The notes under the pieces: generated by a model
What the model was told of the DNA's origin: nothing
What the model saw: the letters and a program-made list of their open reading frames with translations, nothing else
The model's database searches: none
Part shown: positions 6,554 through 12,845 of the stretch, in pieces
Layout of the letters: the number at the start of each line of letters is the position of its first letter
How positions within the stretch are numbered: the first letter of the stretch is position 1
Translations under genes and position numbers: made by a program
Source: JBFJWU01 sp041623475 [NCBI: bacterium]
Lineage (GTDB): Bacteria; J088
DNA: 14,491 nucleotides
Direction of reading: 5' to 3'
NCBI GenBank assembly: GCA_041623475.1
Contig: JBFJWU010000041.1
Location: 1 to 14,491, forward strand

Positions 6554-7393
6554 TCAGGCGCTTTTCTTTTTTGGTGTCGACTGTTTGCCATGGCCGTGCC
6601 ATTTTTTCATGCTTGAACTGACACCGATCTGCCACATGAACCAGTCCTGGATCCGTTGGGGGAAAATGCCCTTGAGCAATGGTACCCACTTGACAAATGC
6701 GGGTTCGGACAGCCAGGTCTCGTTTGCTTCAACGGCGGCGACGACTTTGTCTGCCAGGTCTTCGGGGTCCAGCAGTGGCAGGCCCCAGGGTTCGCGGATT
6801 CCGTTAAACATCCCCGTGTCGACGTATCCCGGATTGACCGTGGTTACGTTGACGTGGGTATGCCCAAGTTGACGAAGTTCGAGGCGGATGGACTCGGAAA
6901 ATCCGATCACTGACCACTTGCTGGATGCGTAGGTTGCACCGTAGGGCAGGCCGATCATGCCCGACGCACTGGCAATATTGACCAGGTGAGCATCCGGACG
7001 ATTGATCATGTCCGGCAGGAATTTGTGAGTGACATTGACAACGCCCATGGTGTTAACGTTGTAGGTCAATTCGTGCTGTTCCAGCTCTGTTTCCAGGAAT
7101 GTTCCGCCAAATACGACACCGGCGTTGTTCACCAAAACATCGACCGGCCCCAGGCCGTCATTGACTTCCTTCCGTGCCTTGTCAATCTGGTCCTGGTTGG
7201 TGACATCCATTACGACACCCTGGACAGTGTGGCCTTCGGACTCTAGTTTCTTGACAGCTTCTGCCAATGATTGGGGGTTCAGGTCGCTCAGGATCAGGCG
7301 CGCGCCGCGCGCGGCGAATGCCCTGGCCATCGTATAGCCGATTCCCTGGGCGCTGCCCGTTACCAGTACGGTCTTGTTGTCTAAGCTGAGCAC
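6554..7393 (-). CDS. Short-chain dehydrogenase/reductase (SDR)
   Basis: A 279-residue classical SDR. The Rossmann motif TGSAQGIG is at residues 12-19, with an acidic SDLNP (36-40) after strand 2; NNAG is at 89-92. The catalytic Ser142, Tyr155 and Lys159 (YxxxK) have normal 13- and 4-residue spacing. The acidic residue after beta-2 leans towards NAD(H), but this is not decisive. The C-terminal extension (FVKWVPLLKGIFPQRIQDWF and a Lys-rich tail) resembles longer SDRs that act on lipids or retinoids and sit at membranes. The start is GTG 7393, with GAGG about 5 bases upstream; the adjacent ATG is out of frame and stops at once. It converges with the lipid-kinase block across the repeat array and lies 93 bases downstream of the response regulator on the same strand. 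Reduction of a long-chain keto-lipid such as alkyl- or acyl-DHAP is possible but unproven. Confidence 0.9.
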   Translation of the reverse strand: MLSLDNKTVLVTGSAQGIGYTMARAFAARGARLILSDLNPQSLAEAVKKLESEGHTVQGVVMDVTNQDQIDKARKEVNDGLGPVDVLVNNAGVVFGGTFLETELEQHELTYNVNTMGVVNVTHKFLPDMINRPDAHLVNIASASGMIGLPYGATYASSKWSVIGFSESIRLELRQLGHTHVNVTTVNPGYVDTGMFNGIREPWGLPLLDPEDLADKVVAAVEANETWLSEPAFVKWVPLLKGIFPQRIQDWFMWQIGVSSSMKKWHGHGKQSTPKKKSA

Positions 7394-7486
7394 ATATCCT
7401 CGCTTCCGGCGCGACGGCCAGGCGGCAGGTTCTAAACGAGGCTATATTCTATGAAATCGGCAGGGTCGGGCCAAACGGGGCTGATA

Positions 7487-7855
7487 TTAATTCAATGTTG
7501 CTTCGCCAATCTTGTCACACAGTTCGTCCGGGTCTCCTGTCTTGTGGATAAAGCCGTCTGCGCCACAATCTGCGGCCATGAGGACCAGTTCTTCATCAGA
7601 CTGGACCGAGTACAGCAGAACCTTTGCTTCCCGGGCATACGTATGTTTTTTCAACACTTTGGTGGCCAGGTTGCCTTTTTGATCGTGGACCGTTACGTCC
7701 ATCAGGATCACATCCGGTTTGAATTCATTTACCAGGCGTGCAACAAATACATTGTCCGACGTGCGAACCTCGTAGCCGGCTTTCTCCAACGCGTCTTTTG
7801 TAAACCGCAAAATCATTTGGCTGTCGTCAACAACCAGAACTTTGCCTGTCGCCAT
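7487..7855 (-). CDS. Single-domain response regulator (CheY-like receiver)
   Basis: A 122-residue protein that is only a receiver domain. The acidic pair is Asp10-Asp11 (VLVVDDS), the phospho-acceptor is Asp53 (VILMDV), the switch Ser is Ser83 (LLYSVQ) and the conserved lysine is Lys105 (FIHKTG). All phosphorylation residues are present. With no output domain it should act through a partner protein, as CheY or Spo0F do; the cognate kinase is not in the window. ATG 7855 is preceded by AAGGA (complement of 7864-7868). It may be co-transcribed with the downstream SDR (93-base gap), but no functional link is evident. The two conserved cysteines (Cys97, Cys113) have no obvious role. Confidence 0.92.
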   Translation of the reverse strand: MATGKVLVVDDSQMILRFTKDALEKAGYEVRTSDNVFVARLVNEFKPDVILMDVTVHDQKGNLATKVLKKHTYAREAKVLLYSVQSDEELVLMAADCGADGFIHKTGDPDELCDKIGEATLN

Positions 7856-7905
7856 AATCGTTATTCCTTTCGACGCAGGTGGCTGCGCCTGTCAACATGT
7901 ACAAC

Positions 7906-7930
7906 GCGAGACAACACAGGTAGGTCTCGC
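7906..7930. promoter_or_regulatory. Perfect 7-bp inverted repeat upstream of the response regulator
   Basis: GCGAGAC (7906-7912) and GTCTCGC (7924-7930) are separated by 11 bases, about 50 bases before the response-regulator start on the minus strand. The spacing between arm centres (18 bases) could suit a dimeric repressor, or the arms could form a hairpin in the mRNA leader. No T-tract follows on either strand. Confidence 0.4.
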
Positions 7931-8176
7931 AGTATTTAAAGCAATTTCCCTGCCACTAATCGGGGCTGGTTTTTCACCGGATTGCCCCGAAAACGTGCAA
8001 ATTCAGCATCCACCGGCCCGCGAATGATGCAATCCGGCATGGCAATATGCTGTAACGCGTCATTGTATCGCCACAAGATATTGATGCAACCCGCGGTTTT
8101 CCACAGCTGGCAGGATCGGTCAACAGAAAGCCGTTCCGTTGCGTAAGATATCTAATGCGCCGATCTAACATGTCAC

Positions 8177-8182
8177 AGGAGG
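8177..8182 (+). promoter_or_regulatory. Strong ribosome-binding site of arsC
   Basis: A perfect AGGAGG lies 8 bases before ATG 8191 and fixes the start. It is the strongest Shine-Dalgarno sequence noticed in the window. Confidence 0.85.
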
Positions 8183-8190
8183 CCGCCTGA

Positions 8191-8541
8191 ATGGGTGAAA
8201 TAGTCAAAATTCTTCATAATCCGCGCTGCAGCAAGAGCCGCCAGACCCTCGAACTTGTTCGGCAGCAGGGCATTGAGCCGCAGGTGATTGAGTATCTGAA
8301 TACGCCGCCAAGCGAATCGGAATTGGCAGCGATTGTGCAGGCCCTGGGTATTGGCGTCGAGGATCTGGTGCGTAAGGGGGAAGCGATTTACAAAGAACGA
8401 TACAAGGGCAAGACGCTTGACCGTGAGGAGTGGATTGCCGCGTTGGTTGCCAATCCGATCCTGATTGAACGGCCCATTGTGATCAATGGTGACCGGGCGC
8501 GGATCGGTCGTCCACCAGAATCAGTGCTTGAGATCCTTTGA
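8191..8541 (+). CDS. arsC: ArsC-family arsenate reductase (glutaredoxin type)
   Basis: A 116-residue thioredoxin-fold protein of the ArsC/YffB/Spx superfamily. The start of the domain, ILHNPRCSKSRQTLEL, carries the single nucleophilic cysteine Cys13 in the arsenate-reductase signature NPRCSKSRxTL. The arginines used to bind oxyanion in ArsC appear conserved: ERYKGKTL, NPILIERPIV and ARIGRPPE. ArsC proteins reduce arsenate to arsenite with glutathione and glutaredoxin; close homologues without arsenic context may serve other thiol reactions. No arsR, arsB or acr3 is visible here, so a stand-alone arsenate or general thiol role is open. The next gene begins at or just after the stop and encodes a double glutaredoxin-like protein, a sensible partner. 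Confidence 0.88.
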   Translation: MGEIVKILHNPRCSKSRQTLELVRQQGIEPQVIEYLNTPPSESELAAIVQALGIGVEDLVRKGEAIYKERYKGKTLDREEWIAALVANPILIERPIVINGDRARIGRPPESVLEIL

Positions 8542-8558
8542 ACTGGATCATCCCATCC

Positions 8559-9230
8559 ATGGTGGCATCCGGGCTTCGCGCCGGGACCGGGAGCCGCGCG
8601 CGCTCGATCGGTCCCCGTCCGGAAACGTTATTAGAGCTTTACGAGTTCGAGGCCTGTCCCTATTGCCGCAAAGTCCGTGAGGCGATCACGGAACTGGACC
8701 TGGATGTGCTGGTCAAACCGTGTCCCAAAGGTGGCAACCGTTATCGGCCCGAGGTCAAGGAGCGCGGAGGGCAGGCCATGTTCCCCTGGTTGGTTGATCC
8801 CAACACGGGTACCAGCATGTACGAATCTGCTGATATTATTCGCTACCTTTACCGGCACTACGGGCGGGGGCAAGCAGCAGCGGCGCTCAGAATGGGGCCG
8901 CTCGGCGACATCTGGTCAACTGCGACGTCAGTTATTTGTCCAGCCGGTTTACGCCAGCAGCCATCAATTTTACCGCCGCAGCCCCTGGAATTGTACAGTT
9001 TTGAAAACTGCCCCTACTGCCGGGTGGTCCGAGCGACGTTGTGCGAGTTGGAAGTACCGTGGATTCTGCGAACAGTTGGCAAGGGCAGCGCATCACGGGC
9101 CGCTTTTGCCGAGCGCAGTGGACGGATGCAGGTCCCCTGGCTCGTTGATCCAAATACGAATATCGAGATGTTCGAATCCCGGGATATCTGCCGATATTTG
9201 AACGAAACCTACGGTGCGACCGCTTCCTGA
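8559..9230 (+). CDS. Tandem glutaredoxin/GST N-terminal domain protein
   Basis: A 223-residue protein made of two thioredoxin-fold GST-N/glutaredoxin-like domains. Domain 1 (about 24-100) has ELYEFEACPYCRKVRE, with CPYC at 33-36, and the cis-proline segment FPWLVDPNTG. Domain 2 (about 142-220) has ELYSFENCPYCRVVRA, with CPYC at 151-154, and VPWLVDPNTN. CPYC is the classical dithiol glutaredoxin active site, so both halves should be redox active; there is no helical GST C-terminal domain. The two halves are alike in layout, suggesting internal duplication. The start is uncertain: ATG 8559 is chosen, but TTG 8538, overlapping the arsC stop (TTGA), would add 7 residues and couple translation; neither has a clear ribosome-binding site. 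The last 22 bases overlap the 3' end of the convergent ABC1-kinase gene. Confidence 0.85.
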   Translation: MVASGLRAGTGSRARSIGPRPETLLELYEFEACPYCRKVREAITELDLDVLVKPCPKGGNRYRPEVKERGGQAMFPWLVDPNTGTSMYESADIIRYLYRHYGRGQAAAALRMGPLGDIWSTATSVICPAGLRQQPSILPPQPLELYSFENCPYCRVVRATLCELEVPWILRTVGKGSASRAAFAERSGRMQVPWLVDPNTNIEMFESRDICRYLNETYGATAS

Positions 9231-10513
9231 CGGGCACCGGCATCCAGCTCCGCGGCCGTACGCTCCATTTGCATCTGGATCAGCTTTGGGCCCGCAACTT
9301 CCAGCAGGTTGATGTCCGGATCCAGTTGGCGGCCCAGACCCTCCAGAACCATGATTCCAACGTTGACGCTGGTAAAAGCGCTTTCGATCTTGATCCTGTG
9401 GCGGCGAACGGCGTTCATGATCTGGCTGAGCACTGCTGCGATCTCAATTTCTGACATTGGCAGGTCAATGACGGCCTGAAAAATCTGGTCAATGTCGTGC
9501 TTGAATGCATCCGGGTCCCTGCAGTCCTGGTGCGGTGCGTGGATGATCATCAGTTCTGCAGCACGGGCACCATCTCGTGCTGCGATCGCGCCGAACGTAT
9601 CGGTAAAGTTTCGCAGGTCCGTGGGCCCCAGTTCGGCAACCATTCCCGTATCCAGGACAACAACGTGCAGTTCGTCACCGGCTTCCCGAACCAGCAGGTT
9701 CCCGGGATGCAAATCGGCGTGAACAAATCCGTCCTTGAATACCATTTGCAGGAATGCATCCAACCCGATCCGGGCCAGGTCCGCCCGTCTGGGGTCAGAC
9801 GAGTTGACATAGCGCGCGATTGGCACACCTGGTTCAAATGATTCAATCAGGACAGTTTCGTGGACCAGGCCAGATACAGGGCTGGGGAAATGGACGTTCC
9901 CGACATCGGCGAAATTCTTGCCGAATTGTTCAAGGTGACGGGCTTCGGCGACCAGATCCAGTTGATTGGCCATGGTTTCGGAAAAGGTCTCGGCACTTTC
10001 CGGCAGGGCGACCCAGTGCAGTGACGGGATCTTATCGATCAGGCGCGCGAAGAAGCGGATAATCGCCAGATCCGTGTCGATCACTCGAGCGGCTGATGGA
10101 TGGCGAACCTTGACCGCGACCTCTGTGCCGTTGGCCAGGACGCCCCGGTGTACCTGCGCGATGCTACCGGACGCCAGGGGCTCCGGCTCAAAACTCTGGA
10201 AAATTTCTTCTAATGACCTGCCGAATGCGTCTTGAACAAGCCTGTTTGTATCCCGGGCACTGTGGGCGGGCGCGTCGTCGTGCAACTTTGACAACGCCTG
10301 GCACATATCTGGCGGAATCAGGTCCGGGCGCGAGCTGGCGATCTGGCCCATCTTAATGAATGTTGCCCCTGCCCGTTCAAGCGCGCGAACCAGCGCATCG
10401 TATGTTGACGGGCGGCTGCCAGGGATTACCAGCACGAACGGTAGACGGCCAAGCACAGGCGCAAAAACCACAAGCAGGTGGAGAAAGCGAAAAGTCAAGC
10501 GAACAACACGCAT
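9209..10513 (-). CDS. ABC1/UbiB-family atypical kinase
   Basis: A 434-residue ABC1 (UbiB/ADCK) family protein. Such proteins are atypical kinase/ATPases that support ubiquinone and lipid metabolism at membranes. Motifs in order: the family-specific KxGQ in FIKMGQIASSRPDL (52-65); the Ala/Gly nucleotide loop LASGSIAQVHRG (113-124); the ATP lysine Lys135 in VAVKV; a QLDLVAEA segment (184-191) where UbiB has ExD...EA; HADLHPGN (265-272); and DTG (288-290) in place of DFG. A hydrophobic N-terminal stretch (HLLVVFAPVL to FVLVIPG) may attach it to the membrane; the C-terminal membrane pair of UbiB is absent. Because of QLD and DTG it looks like an ADCK2-type branch rather than orthodox UbiB, so no symbol is given. 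It is transcribed towards arsC and separated from upstream yceI by a terminator. Confidence 0.88.
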   Translation of the reverse strand: MRVVRLTFRFLHLLVVFAPVLGRLPFVLVIPGSRPSTYDALVRALERAGATFIKMGQIASSRPDLIPPDMCQALSKLHDDAPAHSARDTNRLVQDAFGRSLEEIFQSFEPEPLASGSIAQVHRGVLANGTEVAVKVRHPSAARVIDTDLAIIRFFARLIDKIPSLHWVALPESAETFSETMANQLDLVAEARHLEQFGKNFADVGNVHFPSPVSGLVHETVLIESFEPGVPIARYVNSSDPRRADLARIGLDAFLQMVFKDGFVHADLHPGNLLVREAGDELHVVVLDTGMVAELGPTDLRNFTDTFGAIAARDGARAAELMIIHAPHQDCRDPDAFKHDIDQIFQAVIDLPMSEIEIAAVLSQIMNAVRRHRIKIESAFTSVNVGIMVLEGLGRQLDPDINLLEVAGPKLIQMQMERTAAELDAGARQEAVAP

Positions 10514-10575
10514 CGAAACATTCCCGGCAACTTGTTGACTGTGGGTTCAGGTTAAGTGAAAAATCACACCTGCAC

Positions 10576-10603
10576 AAAAAAGCCCGCGGCAGATGCCGCG
10601 GGC
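10576..10603 (-). terminator. Rho-independent terminator of yceI
   Basis: On the minus strand a perfect 9-bp GC-rich stem, GCCCGCGGC with loop ATCT and its complement (10582-10603), is followed by six T residues (10581-10576). It lies 27 bases after the yceI stop and separates that gene from the ABC1-kinase gene downstream. On the plus strand the stem is preceded, not followed, by the A-tract, so it works in one direction only. Confidence 0.95.
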
Positions 10604-10630
10604 CGAGGGAGATTGAACTTGCGCCCGGGA

Positions 10631-11236
10631 TTACTGCGCGATTGCTTCGATCTCGAGAATAATTGTGACGTTGTCGCTGACCACCAGGCCACCGGCATCC
10701 ATGGTCTTGTTCCACTTCAGGCCAAATTCCTGCCTGTTGACATCGAACGACGCGCTCATGCCAATTCGTTTCTTGCCCCACGGATCGACAATTGGTCCCC
10801 GGATAATTGCCGGGAAGGTAACCTTCTTTGTGACATCACGCATGGTCAGGTTTGCCGTAATTTCCAGTCCGTCCTTGGTCTTTTTGACTTTGGTCGTTTC
10901 AAACTTGATTTCAGGGAATTTCTCGGCATTAAAAAAGTCATCACTGCGAAGATGGTTGTCCCGTTTTTCAATGCCGGTATCAACGCTGGCGACCTGAATG
11001 ACGCCCTTGGCCGAGGCTTTTTCTGGCTTGTCGGGGTCATAATTGATTTCGCCGGAATACTCTGTAAATTTTCCCTTGACGTTGGAAATCATCATGTGCG
11101 TCACGTTGAACATCACATCCGAATGTGATTTGTCGGGCAGGTATGTGTCGGCTTTGGCGATTCCCGGTGCGGCGGCGACAGCCAGACCCACGCCTGCGAC
11201 AAGGGACAGGATCTTTTGTGTTGTAAAGTTGATCAT
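10631..11236 (-). CDS. YceI-family periplasmic lipid-binding protein
   Basis: A 201-residue exported protein. Residues 1-30 are a signal peptide: MINFTTQKIL, a hydrophobic core LSLVAGVGLAVAAA, then the AKA|DTY cleavage site. The mature part is a typical YceI beta-barrel: DKSHSDVMFNVTHMMISNVKG at the start, then ASVDTGIEKRDNHLRSDDFFNAEKFPEIKFE in the middle and NLTMRDVTKKVTFP near the end. YceI-like barrels bind polyisoprenoid or other long lipids, including ubiquinone precursors; the exact role is usually unknown. The start at 11236 is favoured by GGAGG 8 bases upstream and by the signal peptide. The longer open frame from 11314 runs over the promoter and should be rejected. The neighbouring ABC1 kinase is also linked to quinone or lipid metabolism, but the genes are separated by a terminator. 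Confidence 0.92.
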   Translation of the reverse strand: MINFTTQKILSLVAGVGLAVAAAPGIAKADTYLPDKSHSDVMFNVTHMMISNVKGKFTEYSGEINYDPDKPEKASAKGVIQVASVDTGIEKRDNHLRSDDFFNAEKFPEIKFETTKVKKTKDGLEITANLTMRDVTKKVTFPAIIRGPIVDPWGKKRIGMSASFDVNRQEFGLKWNKTMDAGGLVVSDNVTIILEIEAIAQ

Positions 11237-11302
11237 TAAATGAGCCTCCATCTTGTGGCATTGACTGGTCCGACATGGATCCAGTGGTTGAATGTTGAAG
11301 AC

Positions 11303-11331
11303 ATAATACTTCATTAATAAAGTTTTCTCAA
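11303..11331 (-). promoter_or_regulatory. Sigma-70-type promoter of yceI
   Basis: On the minus strand TTGAGA (11331-11326) and TATTAT (11308-11303) are separated by exactly 17 bases; each box matches the consensus at five of six positions. The predicted start near 11296 gives a leader of about 60 bases ending in the GGAGG ribosome-binding site. Confidence 0.75.
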
Positions 11332-11386
11332 GTGCAGATTGGCGCCCGGGGTTTCTGGCCCGATTGAGTCGGGTACGATAGTCAGG

Positions 11387-12673
11387 ATGATCGATTTAGT
11401 CACAATGATAATTGCGGCCGTGGTACTGGCAGCCGTGCCTGCCAGTACATCCGATGACGCGCCACTCTTGATTATTTCCGGCGGCGGTGGTCCCCCGGAT
11501 AACGCCATTAATCACCTGCACAACGTCCAGTGGGTCGAGCAACTGTGGACCGGACGCGGCCGGGTCTGGTCGCTGGTTGCCGACGGAACGGATCCGACCC
11601 CCGATGCGGCCCGGGCCGTCCCGCCAACCGCTGACGGCGTTGATTACTGGCTGCAACGTCTGTTGATCGGCAGCTGGCCCATCCTGGAGTTTGTCAACAG
11701 TACGTCACGTTCCTTACATGGGCCAGCGACGATTAATGCGCTGCAGCAATGGGTTGCAGGCGAGGGAGCCACGCTGGCGGCAGGTACAGTCCTGAATGTC
11801 TACGTGACGGACCACGGGACCCGTAATGACAAGGAAAGCGAAATCGTGCTGTGGGGGGAAAATATCGGCGCTGCCGAGTTCGCCAGGGTATTGAACGGCT
11901 TACCCGAGGGTGTTGGTGTCAGGTTGATCATGGCCCAGTGCTACTCCGGTGGATTTGTGGATACGGTCCACAGATTGCTGGACCAAGGTCGAACCGCCTG
12001 CGGATTTTTCTCGACGTTGCCGGATCGGCTGGCTGCAGGTTGCCGCTATGACCCGGCCGGTGCCGCCTACAACGAATTTACAACAGCGTTTTTTGAACAA
12101 CTTTTCGGGGTCAGGCGGATTGGCGCGGCCGATGTCGAAGATTCCGGTGAATCAGTGGCGTCCTATGCCGCAGCATTTGCCAACCTGGGCCAGTCCCTGG
12201 AGACAATTGATATTCCCAACCGCAGTGCGGACTGGATGTCAATCCAGGGAGAGCTTGAGCCAACGTGGACAGTTGATCCATCGAATCCCGACGAATTGCC
12301 GACGATGGCTGTGGATCCGGTTGCCGGACGACTGGATGAACTGGACCTGGCAATTGCTGAGGACCTGTTGGTACGGTTTCCCTGGCTGATGTATCCGTAT
12401 CAAGATGGCTTTACGGCCTTGTACGACACAAACCGGGCCCGGATCAAGGCATTTATTGCTGGTCATCAGTCATTTCCCGAGATTCAAAAGCTGGAAAAGC
12501 TGTACGATCAACAGGATCGGGTGATGTACCAGAAAGAGCAGCGTGCAGCACAACAGCTGCGCCAGCAATTCCGCGAGCCGGGGACGCCCGGTGGTGCACG
12601 GCAGATGGCAATTGGAGCAGATGCCGCAGGGCGGATGTTGGCCTGCGAGAATGCGGCGCCGCCCGGAAAATAG
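11387..12673 (+). CDS. Exported caspase/legumain-like (clan CD) cysteine peptidase homologue
   Basis: A 428-residue protein with a likely signal peptide (MIDLVTMIIAAVVLAAVPA, then STSDDAP). The body resembles clan CD cysteine peptidases (families C13/C14). The catalytic histidine is His143 in NVYVTDHGTRND, after a hydrophobic strand. The catalytic cysteine is Cys185 in RLIMAQCYSGGF, also at a strand end. A short segment with LWGENIGAAEFARVLNGLP lies between, as in caspase-like folds. The early LLIISGGGGPPDNAINHLHN could be the first strand of that fold. The C-terminal part (from about 300) is helical and Gln/Glu-rich and unassigned. ATG 11387 is chosen because it starts the hydrophobic signal; an upstream in-frame TTG at 11339 adds 16 residues that spoil it. 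No good ribosome-binding site is seen. It is divergent from yceI. Substrate unknown; an asparaginyl or arginyl specificity cannot be told from sequence. Confidence 0.75.
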   Translation: MIDLVTMIIAAVVLAAVPASTSDDAPLLIISGGGGPPDNAINHLHNVQWVEQLWTGRGRVWSLVADGTDPTPDAARAVPPTADGVDYWLQRLLIGSWPILEFVNSTSRSLHGPATINALQQWVAGEGATLAAGTVLNVYVTDHGTRNDKESEIVLWGENIGAAEFARVLNGLPEGVGVRLIMAQCYSGGFVDTVHRLLDQGRTACGFFSTLPDRLAAGCRYDPAGAAYNEFTTAFFEQLFGVRRIGAADVEDSGESVASYAAAFANLGQSLETIDIPNRSADWMSIQGELEPTWTVDPSNPDELPTMAVDPVAGRLDELDLAIAEDLLVRFPWLMYPYQDGFTALYDTNRARIKAFIAGHQSFPEIQKLEKLYDQQDRVMYQKEQRAAQQLRQQFREPGTPGGARQMAIGADAAGRMLACENAAPPGK

Positions 12674-12688
12674 GCGAGCTACCCGGAC

Positions 12689-12704
12689 CTGAAACACGTT
12701 TCAG
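12689..12704. other. Perfect 7-bp palindrome between the peptidase gene and sucC
   Basis: CTGAAAC (12689-12695), AC, GTTTCAG (12698-12704) lies 15 bases after the peptidase stop and just upstream of the putative sucC -35 box (12710). It lacks a T-tract, so it is a weak terminator candidate. Its position next to the promoter makes an operator equally plausible. Confidence 0.45.
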
Positions 12705-12709
12705 TTCGG

Positions 12710-12738
12710 TTGAACGAAGCTGCCGATTCGTTTACAAT
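12710..12738 (+). promoter_or_regulatory. Putative sigma-70-type promoter of sucCD
   Basis: TTGAAC (12710-12715) and TACAAT (12733-12738) are separated by exactly 17 bases; the -10 box matches the consensus at five of six positions and the -35 box at four. A start near 12745 would give a leader of about 100 bases before sucC. Confidence 0.6.
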
Positions 12739-12753
12739 TGTTGCATTGCAGCA

Positions 12754-12839
12754 GGGGCGATGCGCCCCGCGAAATCAACATCTTTTGTCCGTTTGTTAAT
12801 CTTGCCGTCTGCCGATGCGGCGGCTAAACGAAAGCGTTT
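12754..12839 (+). promoter_or_regulatory. Structured 5' leader of sucC
   Basis: Two small hairpins are visible in the predicted leader: GGGGCG-ATG-CGCCCC (12754-12768) and AAACG-AAAG-CGTTT (12826-12839). The second ends 6 bases before the sucC ATG, where a ribosome-binding site should be; no clear one is present. This could be a cis-regulatory leader. Conserved leader RNAs upstream of sucA and sucC are described in some proteobacteria, but I cannot test membership. Confidence 0.4.
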
Positions 12840-12845
12840 TGCGTC

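Larger units (their letters stand above)
7856..8190. other. Divergent intergenic region, response regulator / arsC
   Basis: This 335-base gap should hold promoters for both the minus-strand response regulator and the plus-strand arsC. I found no gene in it. On the minus strand a perfect TTGACA lies near 7889-7894, but it is too close to the start codon and has no matching -10 box. On the plus strand, TCTAAT at 8151-8156 resembles a -10 box but lacks a good -35 box. Both promoters therefore remain unassigned. Confidence 0.4.

Noticed and set aside
6056-6621. Open frames of up to 186 codons across the repeat array on both strands, with repetitive Cys/His/Arg-rich translations.
   Set aside because: The 118-bp period rotates all frames through a stop-poor GC-rich unit, there is no ribosome-binding site or family match, and both strands are open. 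They are artefacts of the repeat.
7880-7894. Perfect TTGACA on the minus strand as the response-regulator promoter.
   Set aside because: Seventeen bases downstream there is no -10 box, and the position would fall on the ribosome-binding site next to the start codon.
11237-11314. Longer YceI start at 11314, adding 26 residues.
   Set aside because: It covers the -10 region and would hide the signal peptide; the start at 11236 has a GGAGG ribosome-binding site and a clean signal sequence.
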